The notes beneath the pieces were generated by a model that was not told where the DNA came from, ran no database searches, and saw only the letters and a list, made by a program, of their open reading frames with translations. A stretch of 64,000 nt of DNA from Nitrospirota bacterium (lineage in GTDB: Bacteria; JACPQY01), in NCBI GenBank assembly GCA_016190245.1, contig JACPQY010000024.1:62001-126000 (forward strand). Reading direction: 5' to 3'. Below, one piece after another: positions 1 to 9,536 of the stretch. Numbering within the stretch: position 1 is the first letter of the stretch; every line of letters begins with the position of its first letter. The position numbers and the translations under genes were made by a program.

Positions 1-936
1 GGGAGCGAGGACCTCGATATCGGCAACAACACCGAGAACATCCTGCGCATGGCGCCGTGCAATGTGTTCGTTTCGACGCAGAGGTACATGCCGCCCCTCG
101 AGATGCGCACGCAGCAGTACCTCACGTGGTCCCCGGAGGCCGAGAAGCGGATGGAGCGGATTCCCGCGATGAGACGGAACCTCATGCGGATGGTGGTGGC
201 GAAATACGCGTTCGAGATGGGCCACACGGTGATCACGGAGAGCGTGATCAACAAGGCCGTCGGCAAGCTATTCCCCGAGCAGGCCTCGCGGCTCCTCGCC
301 GAGACAGCAGTCAAGTACGTCTACGACGCCGTCAGCGCCGGCAAGGTCCGGCTCAGCGTTTGCCGGAACTGCGGCCACGTCACGCGTACGGTGGCGCCCA
401 TCCAGTGCGCGGTCTGCTCCTCGACCGAGTTCGGCCCCCTCGATGGGGAAGCCTTGGAAGCCCTCGCGTTGGATCAAGGCCGGCCGCGCGAGGAGGAATC
501 CTTCGATGGGGCGCGTATCCGCTGGTCCTATGAGGCGTGGAATACGCTGGCCAAGGCTCCGCAGGGCTACACGAAGCGGCGGCTGAAGGCCCGCATCGAG
601 AAGAACGCGCGCATCCGTTCGCTCTCCATCATACCCCGCGAGTTCGTGGAGGAGATGTTCCGCTCGGAAGGGCTCGGAGATTTTCTTGGCGGGTACGACT
701 GCAAGTGGACTGAGGAGGCGTTCCAAGCTGTCCAGGCCTACCCCGAGGGATTCCTCCGGAAGAAGATGAGGGAGACGGTCGAAGGCTATGCCGCGCGCCA
801 CGGGATCAAGCATGTCACCCACGAGGTCGTCAAGTCGGCGCTTGACCAGGTCGCGGACGACCTCCGCCGAGTGGAGCGACGAGCGCCGGGTTCGACGGGG
901 CCGGAGCCGGGCACCGACCAGGAGTCCGATCAGTGA
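1..936 (+). CDS. Universal stress protein C-terminus fused to three PCP-reductase domains (5' truncated)
   Basis: The frame is open to the window edge, and the residues before the methionine at 49 (GNNTENILRMAPCNVFVS) look like the end of a universal stress protein domain, so the true start lies outside the window. Counting from that methionine, three copies of the PCP_red unit known from the C-terminus of protochlorophyllide reductase ChlB can be seen. Each starts with W-x-x-EA and has a spaced Pro and a basic helix (about residues 27-76, 159-206 and 220-270). A zinc-ribbon-like CxxC...CxxC (C105, C108, C120, C123) lies between units one and two. The next gene carries a fourth unit and overlaps by four bases (GTGA), so the two are translationally coupled. 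Function is unknown; tetrapyrrole or redox-cofactor binding is an inference from the domain family. Confidence 0.8.
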   Translation, partial: GSEDLDIGNNTENILRMAPCNVFVSTQRYMPPLEMRTQQYLTWSPEAEKRMERIPAMRRNLMRMVVAKYAFEMGHTVITESVINKAVGKLFPEQASRLLAETAVKYVYDAVSAGKVRLSVCRNCGHVTRTVAPIQCAVCSSTEFGPLDGEALEALALDQGRPREEESFDGARIRWSYEAWNTLAKAPQGYTKRRLKARIEKNARIRSLSIIPREFVEEMFRSEGLGDFLGGYDCKWTEEAFQAVQAYPEGFLRKKMRETVEGYAARHGIKHVTHEVVKSALDQVADDLRRVERRAPGSTGPEPGTDQESDQ

Positions 937-2225
937 CCGGAGCGGGGCCGAGCCCGCCCCGATTCATTCCCCTCACCCTCTCTTGGAATCTCACGCGCCG
1001 CTGCAATCTCGCGTGCGCGCATTGCTACATCGATGCCTCCGGCCACGAGAAAGGCGAGAACGAGCTCACCACCGGGGAGTGCCTCGAAACCCTCAAGCAG
1101 GTGGCGCGGCTCAACCCGGAGGCCTTTCTCATTCTGACCGGCGGCGAACCGCTCCTCCGACGGGACATCTTCGAGCTCGTTCGCGCCGCTTCAGGTCTGG
1201 GATTCTGGACGGTGCTCGGGAGCCACGGCGGCCTCATGGACCGATCGGCGGCGAGAGAACTGGCCCGCGCCGGCCTGCGCGGTGTGGGGGTCAGCCTCGA
1301 CTCACTCGACCCCGCCAAGCATGACGCCTTCCGCGGCATCCCCAAGGCGTGGGAGCACACGGTGGCGGCGCTGGACGCCCTGCGCGAGGAGCGTCTTCCC
1401 TTTCTGATCGAAACGACCATCACGAAGATGAACAGGGCGGAGATCCCGGCCCTGCCGGAGTTCGCGGCGGCTCAGGGTGCGACCGCTCTCAACGTGTTCT
1501 TCCTCGTGCCGACCGGACGCGGCGCGAAGGTGAACGACCTGACGCCGGCCGAATACGAGGAATCGCTCGGTCTGCTGGCGGACTTGCAGGAGCGCTTTGC
1601 CGGCAGGCTCCTCATCAACGCGAAGTGCGCCCCTCACTACAGACGCGTGCTCTGGGAACGCAATCCCCAGTCGGAATTCGTCCGAACCTTCCGCGGAGGC
1701 GGATGCCCCGCGGGGACCTACTATGCCCGGATCGGTCCCACGGGGGACGTCACCCCGTGCCCCTACATGCCGCTCGCGGTCGGGAATGTACGCTCGGCGC
1801 CGTTCGATGAAATCTGGGAGCGATCGGAGATCATGGCGCAGTTCCGAACGGAGCGGCGCGGAGGGCGCTGCGGGGCCTGCGAATTCGACGAGCTGTGTGG
1901 CGGATGCCGCTGCCGCGCTTACGCGATGACGGGCGACTACCTGGCTGAAGATCCCTCGTGCGTCTATCAACCGGGCAAGTACGATCGGCAACGCACCCCC
2001 CTTCCGCCTGAGCGCACGTACGGAGCGACGGCGGAGTCCAGCGGGATCGCATGGACACCGGAGGCAGAAGCGCGACTGAGCCAAGTCCCGTTCTTCGCGC
2101 GCGGCATGGTCCGGCAAGCGGTCGAGTCTGCTGCGCGTGCGCGGAACGTCCAGATGGTGACGGCAGACCTGATGGCAGAGCTCCGCAGCACGATGGCCGG
2201 ACGGTTGCCGTTCCGGAAGGGCTGA
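933..2225 (+). CDS. Radical SAM/SPASM protein with C-terminal PCP-reductase domain
   Basis: The N-terminus has the radical SAM cluster motif CNLACAHC (C24, C28, C31), followed by a GGEPLL motif that contacts SAM. A C-terminal SPASM-type cysteine region (CPYMPLAVGNV, then CGACEFDELCGGCRC) would bind auxiliary Fe-S clusters. The overall plan resembles the AhbD/NirJ group, which modify haem side chains, and other SPASM maturases. The last 60 residues (from W-T-P-E-A) form a PCP_red unit like the three in the upstream gene, which is unusual for a radical SAM enzyme. The start is GTG at 933, overlapping the upstream stop codon. The substrate is unknown. A porphyrin-like substrate is plausible from the two domain families but is not shown by sequence alone. 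Confidence 0.85.
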   Translation: MTGAGPSPPRFIPLTLSWNLTRRCNLACAHCYIDASGHEKGENELTTGECLETLKQVARLNPEAFLILTGGEPLLRRDIFELVRAASGLGFWTVLGSHGGLMDRSAARELARAGLRGVGVSLDSLDPAKHDAFRGIPKAWEHTVAALDALREERLPFLIETTITKMNRAEIPALPEFAAAQGATALNVFFLVPTGRGAKVNDLTPAEYEESLGLLADLQERFAGRLLINAKCAPHYRRVLWERNPQSEFVRTFRGGGCPAGTYYARIGPTGDVTPCPYMPLAVGNVRSAPFDEIWERSEIMAQFRTERRGGRCGACEFDELCGGCRCRAYAMTGDYLAEDPSCVYQPGKYDRQRTPLPPERTYGATAESSGIAWTPEAEARLSQVPFFARGMVRQAVESAARARNVQMVTADLMAELRSTMAGRLPFRKG

Positions 2226-2282
2226 TCTCGCCCCAACTGTTTGCATTCATCTCCCCCGCCGTGGTAATCGCAGGGCGTTCAA

Positions 2283-3320
2283 ATGCCCCCTCGCCGCCTT
2301 TCGCATGCCCTCGCGAGCGCCCTGCTCTTCGCCGCACCCGCGCTCTCCATCCGCCCGGCCGAGGCTGCCGAGACTACCCCCTACGAGTTGCGCCTCGCCA
2401 CGATCGCTCCCGTCCACTCCTCCTGGGGCGAGCGCTTCCGCGTCGCCAAGGCCGAGATCCTCCAGCGCACGGATGGGCGCGTCAAACTGAACGTGTACGC
2501 GGGTGGCGTGCTAGGCGACGAGATCGACGTGGTACGTAAGATGAACCTCGGCCAAGTGGACGGCGCGGCGTTCGTCAGTCAGGGCATCTCGAAAATGGTG
2601 CCGTCGCTCCAGGTTTTCAACCTGCCCTATCTCTACCGCACGCCCGAAGAGTTCACCCACATCCAAAAGGCCTTCTTCCCGCGAGCCCAGAAAATTCTCC
2701 AGGACCAAGGGCTCGTCCTGATTACGTGGGGAGAGATTGGAGGCTTCGTCCAGCTCTACAGCTCCCGCCCCATCAAGAGCCGCGAGGATCTGCAGAAATC
2801 CAAGATCTGGGGATGGACCGATGAGCCCATCTCCCTCGAAGGCATGCAGGTCACGGGACTCACACCCGTCGTCCTGCCCTTCACTCAGGTCTTCCCGGGC
2901 CTCCAGACCGGGATGATCGACGCCCTCTTCGGTACGTCGCTCGCCGTCCTCGTCATGAACTGGTACCGCTACCTCAAGCACGCGGTGCGCATGAACGTGG
3001 CCTATCCGCAGGCCCTCGTGTTCGTGACGGGCAAGTCGATGGCGAAGATCCGGGCCGAGGACCGCGCCGTCATCATGGAGGTGCTCAACCGGGACCGCGA
3101 GGCCATCATCGAGCAGTTGCGCAAGGACGACAGGAAGGCCGAGGATGGGCTCCGGCAGCACGGCATGGAGTTCACGGACGCCCCGCCGGAAATCATGGAG
3201 CAGGTGAGGCGCGACGTGTCCAAGCTTTGGGACCGGCTCTCCGGTTCCCTCTTCCCCCCCGAGCTCCTTCGCGACATCCTGGCCGAGCTCGATAAGTACC
3301 GCGCGAGCCAGCGTACGTAG
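2283..3320 (+). CDS. TRAP transporter substrate-binding protein, DctP family
   Basis: This is a 345-residue periplasmic binding protein. It has a signal peptide ending near AEAAE and the DctP fold signature: LRLATIAPVHSSWG at the mature N-terminus, a GGVLGDEIDVVRKMNLGQVD segment and an ETG-like dimer region further on. TRAP binding proteins capture carboxylates or other organic acids and hand them to DctQ/DctM membrane subunits. No DctQ or DctM gene is adjacent, so it is an orphan here. It begins 57 bases after the radical SAM gene on the same strand and could be read through from it. A terminator-like inverted repeat follows its stop. Confidence 0.9.
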   Translation: MPPRRLSHALASALLFAAPALSIRPAEAAETTPYELRLATIAPVHSSWGERFRVAKAEILQRTDGRVKLNVYAGGVLGDEIDVVRKMNLGQVDGAAFVSQGISKMVPSLQVFNLPYLYRTPEEFTHIQKAFFPRAQKILQDQGLVLITWGEIGGFVQLYSSRPIKSREDLQKSKIWGWTDEPISLEGMQVTGLTPVVLPFTQVFPGLQTGMIDALFGTSLAVLVMNWYRYLKHAVRMNVAYPQALVFVTGKSMAKIRAEDRAVIMEVLNRDREAIIEQLRKDDRKAEDGLRQHGMEFTDAPPEIMEQVRRDVSKLWDRLSGSLFPPELLRDILAELDKYRASQRT

Positions 3321-3328
3321 GGCCGGGG

Positions 3329-3360
3329 CTCCGCGGCCCGCTCCGTCTCAGCGGGCGGAG
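3329..3360. terminator. Possible bidirectional terminator between convergent genes
   Basis: CTCCG and CCCGCT on the left pair with AGCGGG and CGGAG on the right around a seven-base loop. The structure sits between the convergent stops of the DctP gene (3320) and the hypothetical gene (3348), partly inside the end of the latter. There is no T-tract, so intrinsic termination is uncertain. Confidence 0.4.
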
Positions 3361-3716
3361 TCCAGCGGAACGATCCGTCCCTCGAGATCGAGCAGCGAGC
3401 AATCCGTTACCGTGCCCCACCGCAGCGCCGTCGTCCCGCCTGCGTGCTCGAGCGTGAACCGGTAGCTCGGCCACGCGACTCGGACCAGCGTGTCGAAGAA
3501 CGGACTGGCGTTGATGCGGCAGGCCGCCAACTTCTCAGGCGGCGCAGCGCGCACCTCCGCCCCGGAGTCGCACACGTACACCTTGAAGATCGCCCCCTTC
3601 TCCGGCTTGCACGAGAGGATTCGCCCGCGCCAAGTCGCCTTGACCTCTTCCAGTTTATCGGGTGGGATATCCCCCGCAATGCGATCCACGGGAAGAATGA
3701 ATTGGACCTCGGTCAT
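3348..3716 (-). CDS. Hypothetical protein, 122 residues
   Basis: A small protein that I do not recognise. It has no signal peptide and no membrane segment. Mixed charged and hydrophobic residues suggest a small beta-rich cytoplasmic domain; it contains three cysteines (around residues 36, 49 and 66). It is transcribed towards the DctP gene, and its start lies about 30 bases from the divergent ettA start, so the two probably share a promoter region. The open frame is long relative to the gap and codon use matches the neighbours, which supports a real gene, but there is no family evidence. Confidence 0.55.
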   Translation of the reverse strand: MTEVQFILPVDRIAGDIPPDKLEEVKATWRGRILSCKPEKGAIFKVYVCDSGAEVRAAPPEKLAACRINASPFFDTLVRVAWPSYRFTLEHAGGTTALRWGTVTDCSLLDLEGRIVPLDSAR

Positions 3717-3749
3717 GTCGTCCGCGATCCTACCAGAATGGAGCGCCCC

Positions 3750-5432
3750 ATGACCACTGCCAGCGGCCAGGTCATCTTCTCCATGCGCGACGTCGGCCGC
3801 GTATTCATGAAGAAGCCGGTCCTCAAGGGAATTTCGCTCGGCTTCTACTACGGCGCCAAGATCGGCGTGATCGGCCTCAACGGCTCCGGGAAAAGCACGC
3901 TCCTCCGAATCATGGGCGGCTTCGACACCGAATTCACCGGCGAGCTGGCCTTCTCAAAGGGCTACACCGTGGGGCTGCTCTCGCAGGAACCCCAACTCGA
4001 CAAGACGAAGACCGTCCGCGAGATCGTTTCCGAGGCTGTGGCCGACACCCTGCGCCTCGTTCGGGACTACGAGGACGTCAGCGCAAAACTCGGGGACCCC
4101 GCCTACGAGGCCCAAATGGAGAAACTCCTCGAGCGGCAGGGCAACCTCCAGGAACAGATCGAACGCGCAGGCGGTTGGGATCTGGACAGCCGTCTCGAGC
4201 TGGCCATGGATGCCCTCCGGTGCCCCCCCCCCGACGAGAGCGTGGCGCATCTCTCCGGCGGAGAGCGTCGCCGCGTGGCCATGTGCCGCCTCCTCCTCCA
4301 GGAGCCGGACATACTGCTCCTCGACGAACCCACGAACCACCTCGATGCCGAGTCCGTCCACTGGCTGGAACGTCACCTCAAGGAATACAAAGGAACGGTC
4401 ATCGCGGTCACGCACGACCGCTATTTCCTGGACAACGTCGCCGCCTGGATCCTCGAGCTGGACCGGGGCGAAGGCATCCCGTGGAAGGGAAACTACTCCT
4501 CCTGGCTGGAGCAAAAGCAGCGGCGACTCGCGATCGAGGAAAAGGCCGAATCGCAGCGACAGAAGACGCTCCAGCACGAGTTGGAGTGGATCCGGATGGC
4601 GCCCAAGGCGCGCCAAGCCAAGGGGAAGGCTCGCGTCAAAGCCTACGAGGAGCTCCTAGGCGAAGCACCCGAGAAGCGGCAAGAGGAACTCGAGATCTTC
4701 ATTCCGCCCGGCCCCCGGCTCGGCGAGACAGTGATCGACATCAAGGGCCTGCGCAAAGGGTTCGGCGAGAGCCTCCTGATCGATGACTTCAGCGTGACGA
4801 TCCCCCGTGGGGCCATTGTCGGGATCATCGGTCCCAACGGCGCGGGAAAGACCACGCTCTTCAAGATGATCGTGGGCAAAGAGAAGCCCGACTCCGGCAC
4901 GGTTACGGTGGGTGAAACCGTCAAGTTCGGATATGTGGACCAGGATCGCGATGCGCTGCCGTCGGACAAGATGGTCTGGGAGGCGATCTCCGACGGGCAG
5001 GAGCAGGTCAGTCTCGGCGGCCGGTGGGTGAACGCCCGCGCGTATGCCGCCCGATTCAACTTCACCGGGCAGCACCAACAGAAAAGGACCGGCGACCTCT
5101 CCGGCGGCGAGCGCAACCGCGTTCACATGGCGCGCATCTTGAAGAGCGGCGCCAATGTCCTCCTCCTCGACGAACCGGCCAACGATCTCGATGTGAACAC
5201 CCTGCGCGCACTTGAGGTCGCCATCGAAAACTTCGCAGGCTGCGTCCTCGTCATCAGCCACGACCGTTGGTTCCTCGACCGCATCGCCACGCACCTCCTC
5301 GCCTTCGAGGGGGACAGCCGGGTCGTCTGGTTCGAGGGCAACTTCAGCGACTATGAGGAGGATCGCCGCCGGCGTCTCGGCGACGCCGCCGACCGCCCGC
5401 ACCGGATTCAGTACCAGAAGCTCAGGCGTTGA
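3750..5432 (+). CDS. ettA: Energy-dependent translational throttle protein EttA (ABC-F ATPase)
   Basis: This 560-residue soluble ABC-F protein has two ATPase domains and no membrane segments. The first domain has Walker A GLNGSGKST and signature LSGGERRRVAM; the second has GPNGAGKTT and LSGGERNRVHM, each followed by a Walker B LLLLDEP. The inter-domain linker (EWIRMAPKARQAKGKARVKAYEEL) matches the EttA linker that reaches the ribosomal E site. EttA gates entry into translation elongation according to the ADP/ATP ratio. The frame is open upstream to about 3444, but homology to other EttA N-termini starts at MTTASGQVIFSMRDVGRV, and GGAG lies six bases before the ATG at 3750. ATG 3738 is the alternative. 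Confidence 0.93.
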   Translation: MTTASGQVIFSMRDVGRVFMKKPVLKGISLGFYYGAKIGVIGLNGSGKSTLLRIMGGFDTEFTGELAFSKGYTVGLLSQEPQLDKTKTVREIVSEAVADTLRLVRDYEDVSAKLGDPAYEAQMEKLLERQGNLQEQIERAGGWDLDSRLELAMDALRCPPPDESVAHLSGGERRRVAMCRLLLQEPDILLLDEPTNHLDAESVHWLERHLKEYKGTVIAVTHDRYFLDNVAAWILELDRGEGIPWKGNYSSWLEQKQRRLAIEEKAESQRQKTLQHELEWIRMAPKARQAKGKARVKAYEELLGEAPEKRQEELEIFIPPGPRLGETVIDIKGLRKGFGESLLIDDFSVTIPRGAIVGIIGPNGAGKTTLFKMIVGKEKPDSGTVTVGETVKFGYVDQDRDALPSDKMVWEAISDGQEQVSLGGRWVNARAYAARFNFTGQHQQKRTGDLSGGERNRVHMARILKSGANVLLLDEPANDLDVNTLRALEVAIENFAGCVLVISHDRWFLDRIATHLLAFEGDSRVVWFEGNFSDYEEDRRRRLGDAADRPHRIQYQKLRR

Positions 5433-5530
5433 TCGCTGCGAGGGTCCTCCGCTTCGGGGTCTGGGCGTCACGACGTCAACTCGACCTCGAAAGTGCACCC
5501 GTAGAAAGCCATTCACATGATTTCGAGTAA

Positions 5531-6901
5531 CTACACAGACACTTTCGGTTGGCCTAGCCTCGGATCCCGATCCCTCGAAGCCATCACTCTGTCGGCAATC
5601 GAGAGCATCTCATGCTCGCTGCCCGGTGGGCCCATCAACTGGATGGAGCGCGGGAGCCGACCGTCGAAGGTCCCAAACGGGATAGCCAGGCACGTGGCAT
5701 CGGCGAGATTCCCGGGCACCGTGCAGGACAAGAGATTGTTGTTGAGATACCTGGGTATCCGCAGGCTCGCCCCGGAGACATACGGTGGTGGATATGGGGT
5801 AACGGGTGAAGCGATGACCACACCTTCGTCCCAGAGTCTTCGGAAAGCATCGCGAATTTCGAAGGCCCGCGCCCGTGCCTCGGACTTGTCTCCGAAGAGT
5901 GTGATCCTCCCCAGGGCCACCAGGAGCAGGATGGCAGCGGTTGTCGGATGGATACGTCTATCGCCAAACGCACCCCGGAACAGCACGGCCGAAAGGACGG
6001 CAGAGAGCCCTGAAGCAAGGCTCAATCCCGGATCGGATTCGAGCAGGTCCTCAAAGTGGGAGGCCCACATGGATGCGTACACTCGGAACATCTTTGAGGG
6101 CCTATCGAGACTCTCGTTGAGTTTCACCGGCCCATCAATGGCTGTTTCCAGGTGCGGCCTCACATCGTCAACGAAACGCGGCCAAAGACCTCGATCGGGC
6201 GGATAGATCACAACCCCTTGCGCCTCAAAGGGACGATCCTCTCCCTTGCGGAGTCGTTGCGCCGCGACCTTGAGCACCGCCCTCATCTGGTCCGTCGTTT
6301 TCGTGAACGGCCCCTGTCCACACATCCAATCCATCGCAGGCGGCACTCTTGGAAAAAGATCTCTGATCGGCCAGGTCTCATGACTGAGGCGCATCCCCAG
6401 CACTCCGCAAAAAGCCGCCGGCGAGCGAATGCTGCCTCCAATGTCTGTACCCCAATCGAAGCCCGCGCAACCGTTTGCCACCGCCGCAGCCGAGCCCCCG
6501 GAGCTGCCACCGGCCGTGCGTTTCCGATCGAAGGGACTCGTGGTAACTCCTCCGACATAGCTGGAGGCCTCGGACCCTACACCAAGATCACTGAGATTCG
6601 TCTTGCCGAGCAAGACCGCCCCGGCCTCCCTGAAGACTTCGTAGAGACTGCTGTCTTTCTCCGGGAGGCGATCGCGATACCGCCAGCTCCCGCCCGTGGT
6701 GGGAAGACACCGCGTCTCGAACTCATCTTTGAGACTGAAAGGGACTCTGTGGAGCACCGATCGGGGGGACTCAGACTTCAGCGCCTTGTCGTCGTCAAGG
6801 GCTTCATCCAGTCGAGTGTTGATGAACATGTGGACTGCGGGGTCCAGCGCCCTGATTCGAGCCACCGCGTCCTCCACCGTCACGTCGAAAAGCTCAGCCA
6901 T
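5531..6901 (-). CDS. Amidase signature family hydrolase
   Basis: A 456-residue amidase with the Ser-cisSer-Lys catalytic set of the amidase signature family: Lys58 in PFSLKDEF, the glycine/serine loop GGSSGGSAAA (cis-Ser about 133) and the nucleophile Ser157 in DIGGSIRSPAAFCG. The family hydrolyses amide bonds in substrates from fatty amides to glutaminyl-tRNA. No GatB or GatC genes are adjacent and the context does not point to tRNA work, so the substrate is unknown. ATG at 6901 is chosen because GGAGG lies seven bases upstream; a TTG two codons earlier is less likely. The C-terminal half is shorter than in many relatives but includes the expected PxxPYxPP segment. Confidence 0.88.
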   Translation of the reverse strand: MAELFDVTVEDAVARIRALDPAVHMFINTRLDEALDDDKALKSESPRSVLHRVPFSLKDEFETRCLPTTGGSWRYRDRLPEKDSSLYEVFREAGAVLLGKTNLSDLGVGSEASSYVGGVTTSPFDRKRTAGGSSGGSAAAVANGCAGFDWGTDIGGSIRSPAAFCGVLGMRLSHETWPIRDLFPRVPPAMDWMCGQGPFTKTTDQMRAVLKVAAQRLRKGEDRPFEAQGVVIYPPDRGLWPRFVDDVRPHLETAIDGPVKLNESLDRPSKMFRVYASMWASHFEDLLESDPGLSLASGLSAVLSAVLFRGAFGDRRIHPTTAAILLLVALGRITLFGDKSEARARAFEIRDAFRRLWDEGVVIASPVTPYPPPYVSGASLRIPRYLNNNLLSCTVPGNLADATCLAIPFGTFDGRLPRSIQLMGPPGSEHEMLSIADRVMASRDRDPRLGQPKVSV

Positions 6902-7032
6902 CTGCAATCCTCCAGGTCAAGAAACAAGATCCGCCCTTCTCGGGGGGCACATCGGACGATTTCCACAAGAGCACTCCCCCGGTTTTCCACGAGGGAATGT
7001 TGGTTCAAGGGGAGCAACCTGGACGACGGGCT

Positions 7033-9525
7033 TTATCTCGCGCCGGTGGCGGGTTGAAGGCCCAGCGTCGCGGCGGCGTCGCGGCGGATCTCGTCCCAGT
7101 CGGAAACCATCGGGAGGTAGCGGCCTTCGCGCCAGAGCTCGTGCTGGTCCGCGTAGTGAGGCGAGGCGGGCCAGCCGGAGCTGCCGGTATCGATCACCCA
7201 CTGGGCGTGCCGTGGGTCGGCAAGGTCAATGACCATCCGGTAGATAGGACCTGCAATCGAGCGGAATGGCGTGTTGGGGTGGCCGAGATCGAAATGGGAC
7301 TTCCAGACCGAGTCGAGCGCCCCGCCCGCCTCATGAGGCGGGATGTTGACCAGGCCTGCAAGGAACCGCTTTGAGCCGAACATGTGCTTCACATGCATGT
7401 CGTGGAGTCGGCCCCACCGCCACTTTCCGGGATCGCTCCCCTGCTCGTCTTCCAAGGCCGCCACCGCCTTTCTGAACGCCGAACGGATCACTTCCGGGCG
7501 ACGCTCCGTTCGTGCGGTGGTCCGATCGTCCCACACCGGGTGATCCACTTCCTCGATCCACTGATCGTAGATGTTGGTCGAGTACCGCTGGGCAAGGATG
7601 AACTCCACCCCCGCTCGGTCCACCTCGTCGCCGAGTGCGGCCAGAACGGCCTCGCGGTACGCCGCGAAGAATATCGCCGGGGCCGGGGCGTCCCCCCGCG
7701 CCGCTCCATCCCAGTGCTCCAGGATCGAGATCGCTTCGGCTTCCGTGTGGCTCCAGTCCGCTCCCCCTCGCAGATCGCTCAGAACGTAGGGCAGCAGCCG
7801 GTCGGCCCGCCCGAGGCGGACGTCTTGCTGCATGCGCGCGAAGCTCTCCCGATCGTGGCGTTCACGCGCACCGAGCATCTGGGCGATACGCTCGACACGG
7901 TAGGAAGGCGCGCTGTCCACTTGGATGAAGGCGGAGCCGCGGCGTGGATCCTCGGTGAGGTTGTTCGCGTGGGCGAACGAGGCCTCGCCCGAGCCAAAGG
8001 CATGAGGCATGTTGGAGGGGTTGATGTAGGTCGTCCAGTCGTAGTCCGACACCCAGCCGGGCACGGGAAACGTTCCGCGGTGTCGCGTGCGTACGGGAAC
8101 CCGGCCCATGACGAAGAGGGCGACTTCGCCGCCGACGTCCGCCGCCGTCCACGTTTGCACAGGGCCGGTCATGTCGAAGAGCGCCGTCCGCAGCTCGCGC
8201 ACCGTTCGCGCCCGGTTGGCCGCGCGCAGGCTCCGGAGGGAATCCACGGCCGGGCCGTCGTACTGGCGGATGGCGACCAGCGGCGCCCATTCGGGCAGGA
8301 GACCCGGATACACGTCGTTCAGCAAGGGGCCGTGACGGCTGCGGCGCAGCGCGAATCGTCTCTCTTCAAAGCCCAAGTCCTTCCTCACACGGACGATAAG
8401 TTCTTCCTCGGCCAGCGGCTCATAGCCCTTCGGTGTGAGGACGAGCCCCGGCTGGTCCGGATGGGCGCGCTCGATGTAGAGGTCAATCGCATCTCCAACG
8501 GTGGACGTGATTCCCCACGCGACAGTCTCGTTGTGCCCAAACAACACATAGGGCAGGCCCGGAATCGTGCCGCCGATCACGTCAATGCCGGGACACTTGA
8601 GATGCTGCTGGTACATCAGCGAGGGGAGCAGGTGGATAAGGTGGGGATCGCTGGCTACGAGGGGCTTGCCCGAGGTTGATCGCCCCCCGCCGACAGCCCA
8701 AGCGTTGCTCGCCGCCGAGGGGACCGGAAAGATCGGACCCCACGAGGCGCGTTCGCGTTCCTGCGCCTTCGAAGCGGAGGGCGGCCGCTCCGGGAAAAGG
8801 TCCCGCAGCTCGGGCGCGACGGCCGGCGGCAGCTCGCGCGGCGGTCGATCGACGGGGAGACTAAACGCCCCACGCCACGGCTCCGAGGGATGGATCCGCT
8901 CCGCGCGCTCGATGCCGACGTGCAGCGCGAGCACGAGGCGGCTCGCCTCCTGATGCCAGTTGTGGGTCACCGTCCATGAATTCAGCCGGCCCAAGGCGAA
9001 GCTGTCCAACACGGTCCAGGGTTCAGGCTCGACACCAAGGAGACGATACTCGAGCGGGCGATAGCGGGTCCGGGCCGTGTTCACGCCCCGCGCGTAGGTT
9101 TCCATCCAGTCCTTCATTTCCGCGTCCAGTGCGACCTCGTCCTCGCGCGCGGCCCTCTCGAAGCCCCATCCCCGCATGGAGCGATCGTACTCGACGGTCG
9201 TCCCCGACATGAACGGCTGCTCGCCCACGAGCTCGGACAAGCGCCCTCTCGCGACCCGCCGCATGACGTCCATTTCGAAGAACCGGTCGCGACCGTGCAT
9301 GAAGCCCACAGCGAACAGCAGGTCCTTCTCCGTCGCCGCCTCGATGTGCGGGATGCCGGCCGCATCCAGGAACACGTGGACCGGTGACCCCAAGCCCTCG
9401 AAGGCCAGGGTTTCGTTCTGGGGGCGCGGATAGTCTGGCCAGAGGCGGTAGCCGATGAGCGAGGCCGCTGCACACGAAGCGACCACGAGCGTCAGCAAGG
9501 TTAGTATCGTCAGGCGCATGCGCAT
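7033..9525 (-). CDS. Penicillin-acylase family Ntn-hydrolase, predicted lipoprotein
   Basis: This 830-residue precursor begins with a lipoprotein signal (LTLVVASC, lipid Cys18) and so is probably anchored in the cell envelope. Family members autocleave into alpha and beta chains. Here the spacer ends before Ser273-Asn-Ala-Trp, the expected N-terminal nucleophile of the beta chain. The alpha-chain GIPHIEA and GRDRFFEMD motifs typical of penicillin G acylase and acyl-homoserine-lactone acylases are also present. Likely reaction: hydrolysis of an acyl amide outside the cytoplasm; the substrate is unknown. ATG 9525 has a GGAGG seven bases upstream, although the frame stays open for another 77 codons. 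It lies 11 bases after the beta-barrel gene in the same operon. Confidence 0.9.
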   Translation of the reverse strand: MRMRLTILTLLTLVVASCAAASLIGYRLWPDYPRPQNETLAFEGLGSPVHVFLDAAGIPHIEAATEKDLLFAVGFMHGRDRFFEMDVMRRVARGRLSELVGEQPFMSGTTVEYDRSMRGWGFERAAREDEVALDAEMKDWMETYARGVNTARTRYRPLEYRLLGVEPEPWTVLDSFALGRLNSWTVTHNWHQEASRLVLALHVGIERAERIHPSEPWRGAFSLPVDRPPRELPPAVAPELRDLFPERPPSASKAQERERASWGPIFPVPSAASNAWAVGGGRSTSGKPLVASDPHLIHLLPSLMYQQHLKCPGIDVIGGTIPGLPYVLFGHNETVAWGITSTVGDAIDLYIERAHPDQPGLVLTPKGYEPLAEEELIVRVRKDLGFEERRFALRRSRHGPLLNDVYPGLLPEWAPLVAIRQYDGPAVDSLRSLRAANRARTVRELRTALFDMTGPVQTWTAADVGGEVALFVMGRVPVRTRHRGTFPVPGWVSDYDWTTYINPSNMPHAFGSGEASFAHANNLTEDPRRGSAFIQVDSAPSYRVERIAQMLGARERHDRESFARMQQDVRLGRADRLLPYVLSDLRGGADWSHTEAEAISILEHWDGAARGDAPAPAIFFAAYREAVLAALGDEVDRAGVEFILAQRYSTNIYDQWIEEVDHPVWDDRTTARTERRPEVIRSAFRKAVAALEDEQGSDPGKWRWGRLHDMHVKHMFGSKRFLAGLVNIPPHEAGGALDSVWKSHFDLGHPNTPFRSIAGPIYRMVIDLADPRHAQWVIDTGSSGWPASPHYADQHELWREGRYLPMVSDWDEIRRDAAATLGLQPATGAR

Positions 9526-9536
9526 CTCACACCTCC

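Noticed and set aside
3444-3749. N-terminal extension of EttA
   Set aside because: The extra residues lie antisense to the hypothetical gene and do not match EttA proteins, which begin at the MTTASG region.
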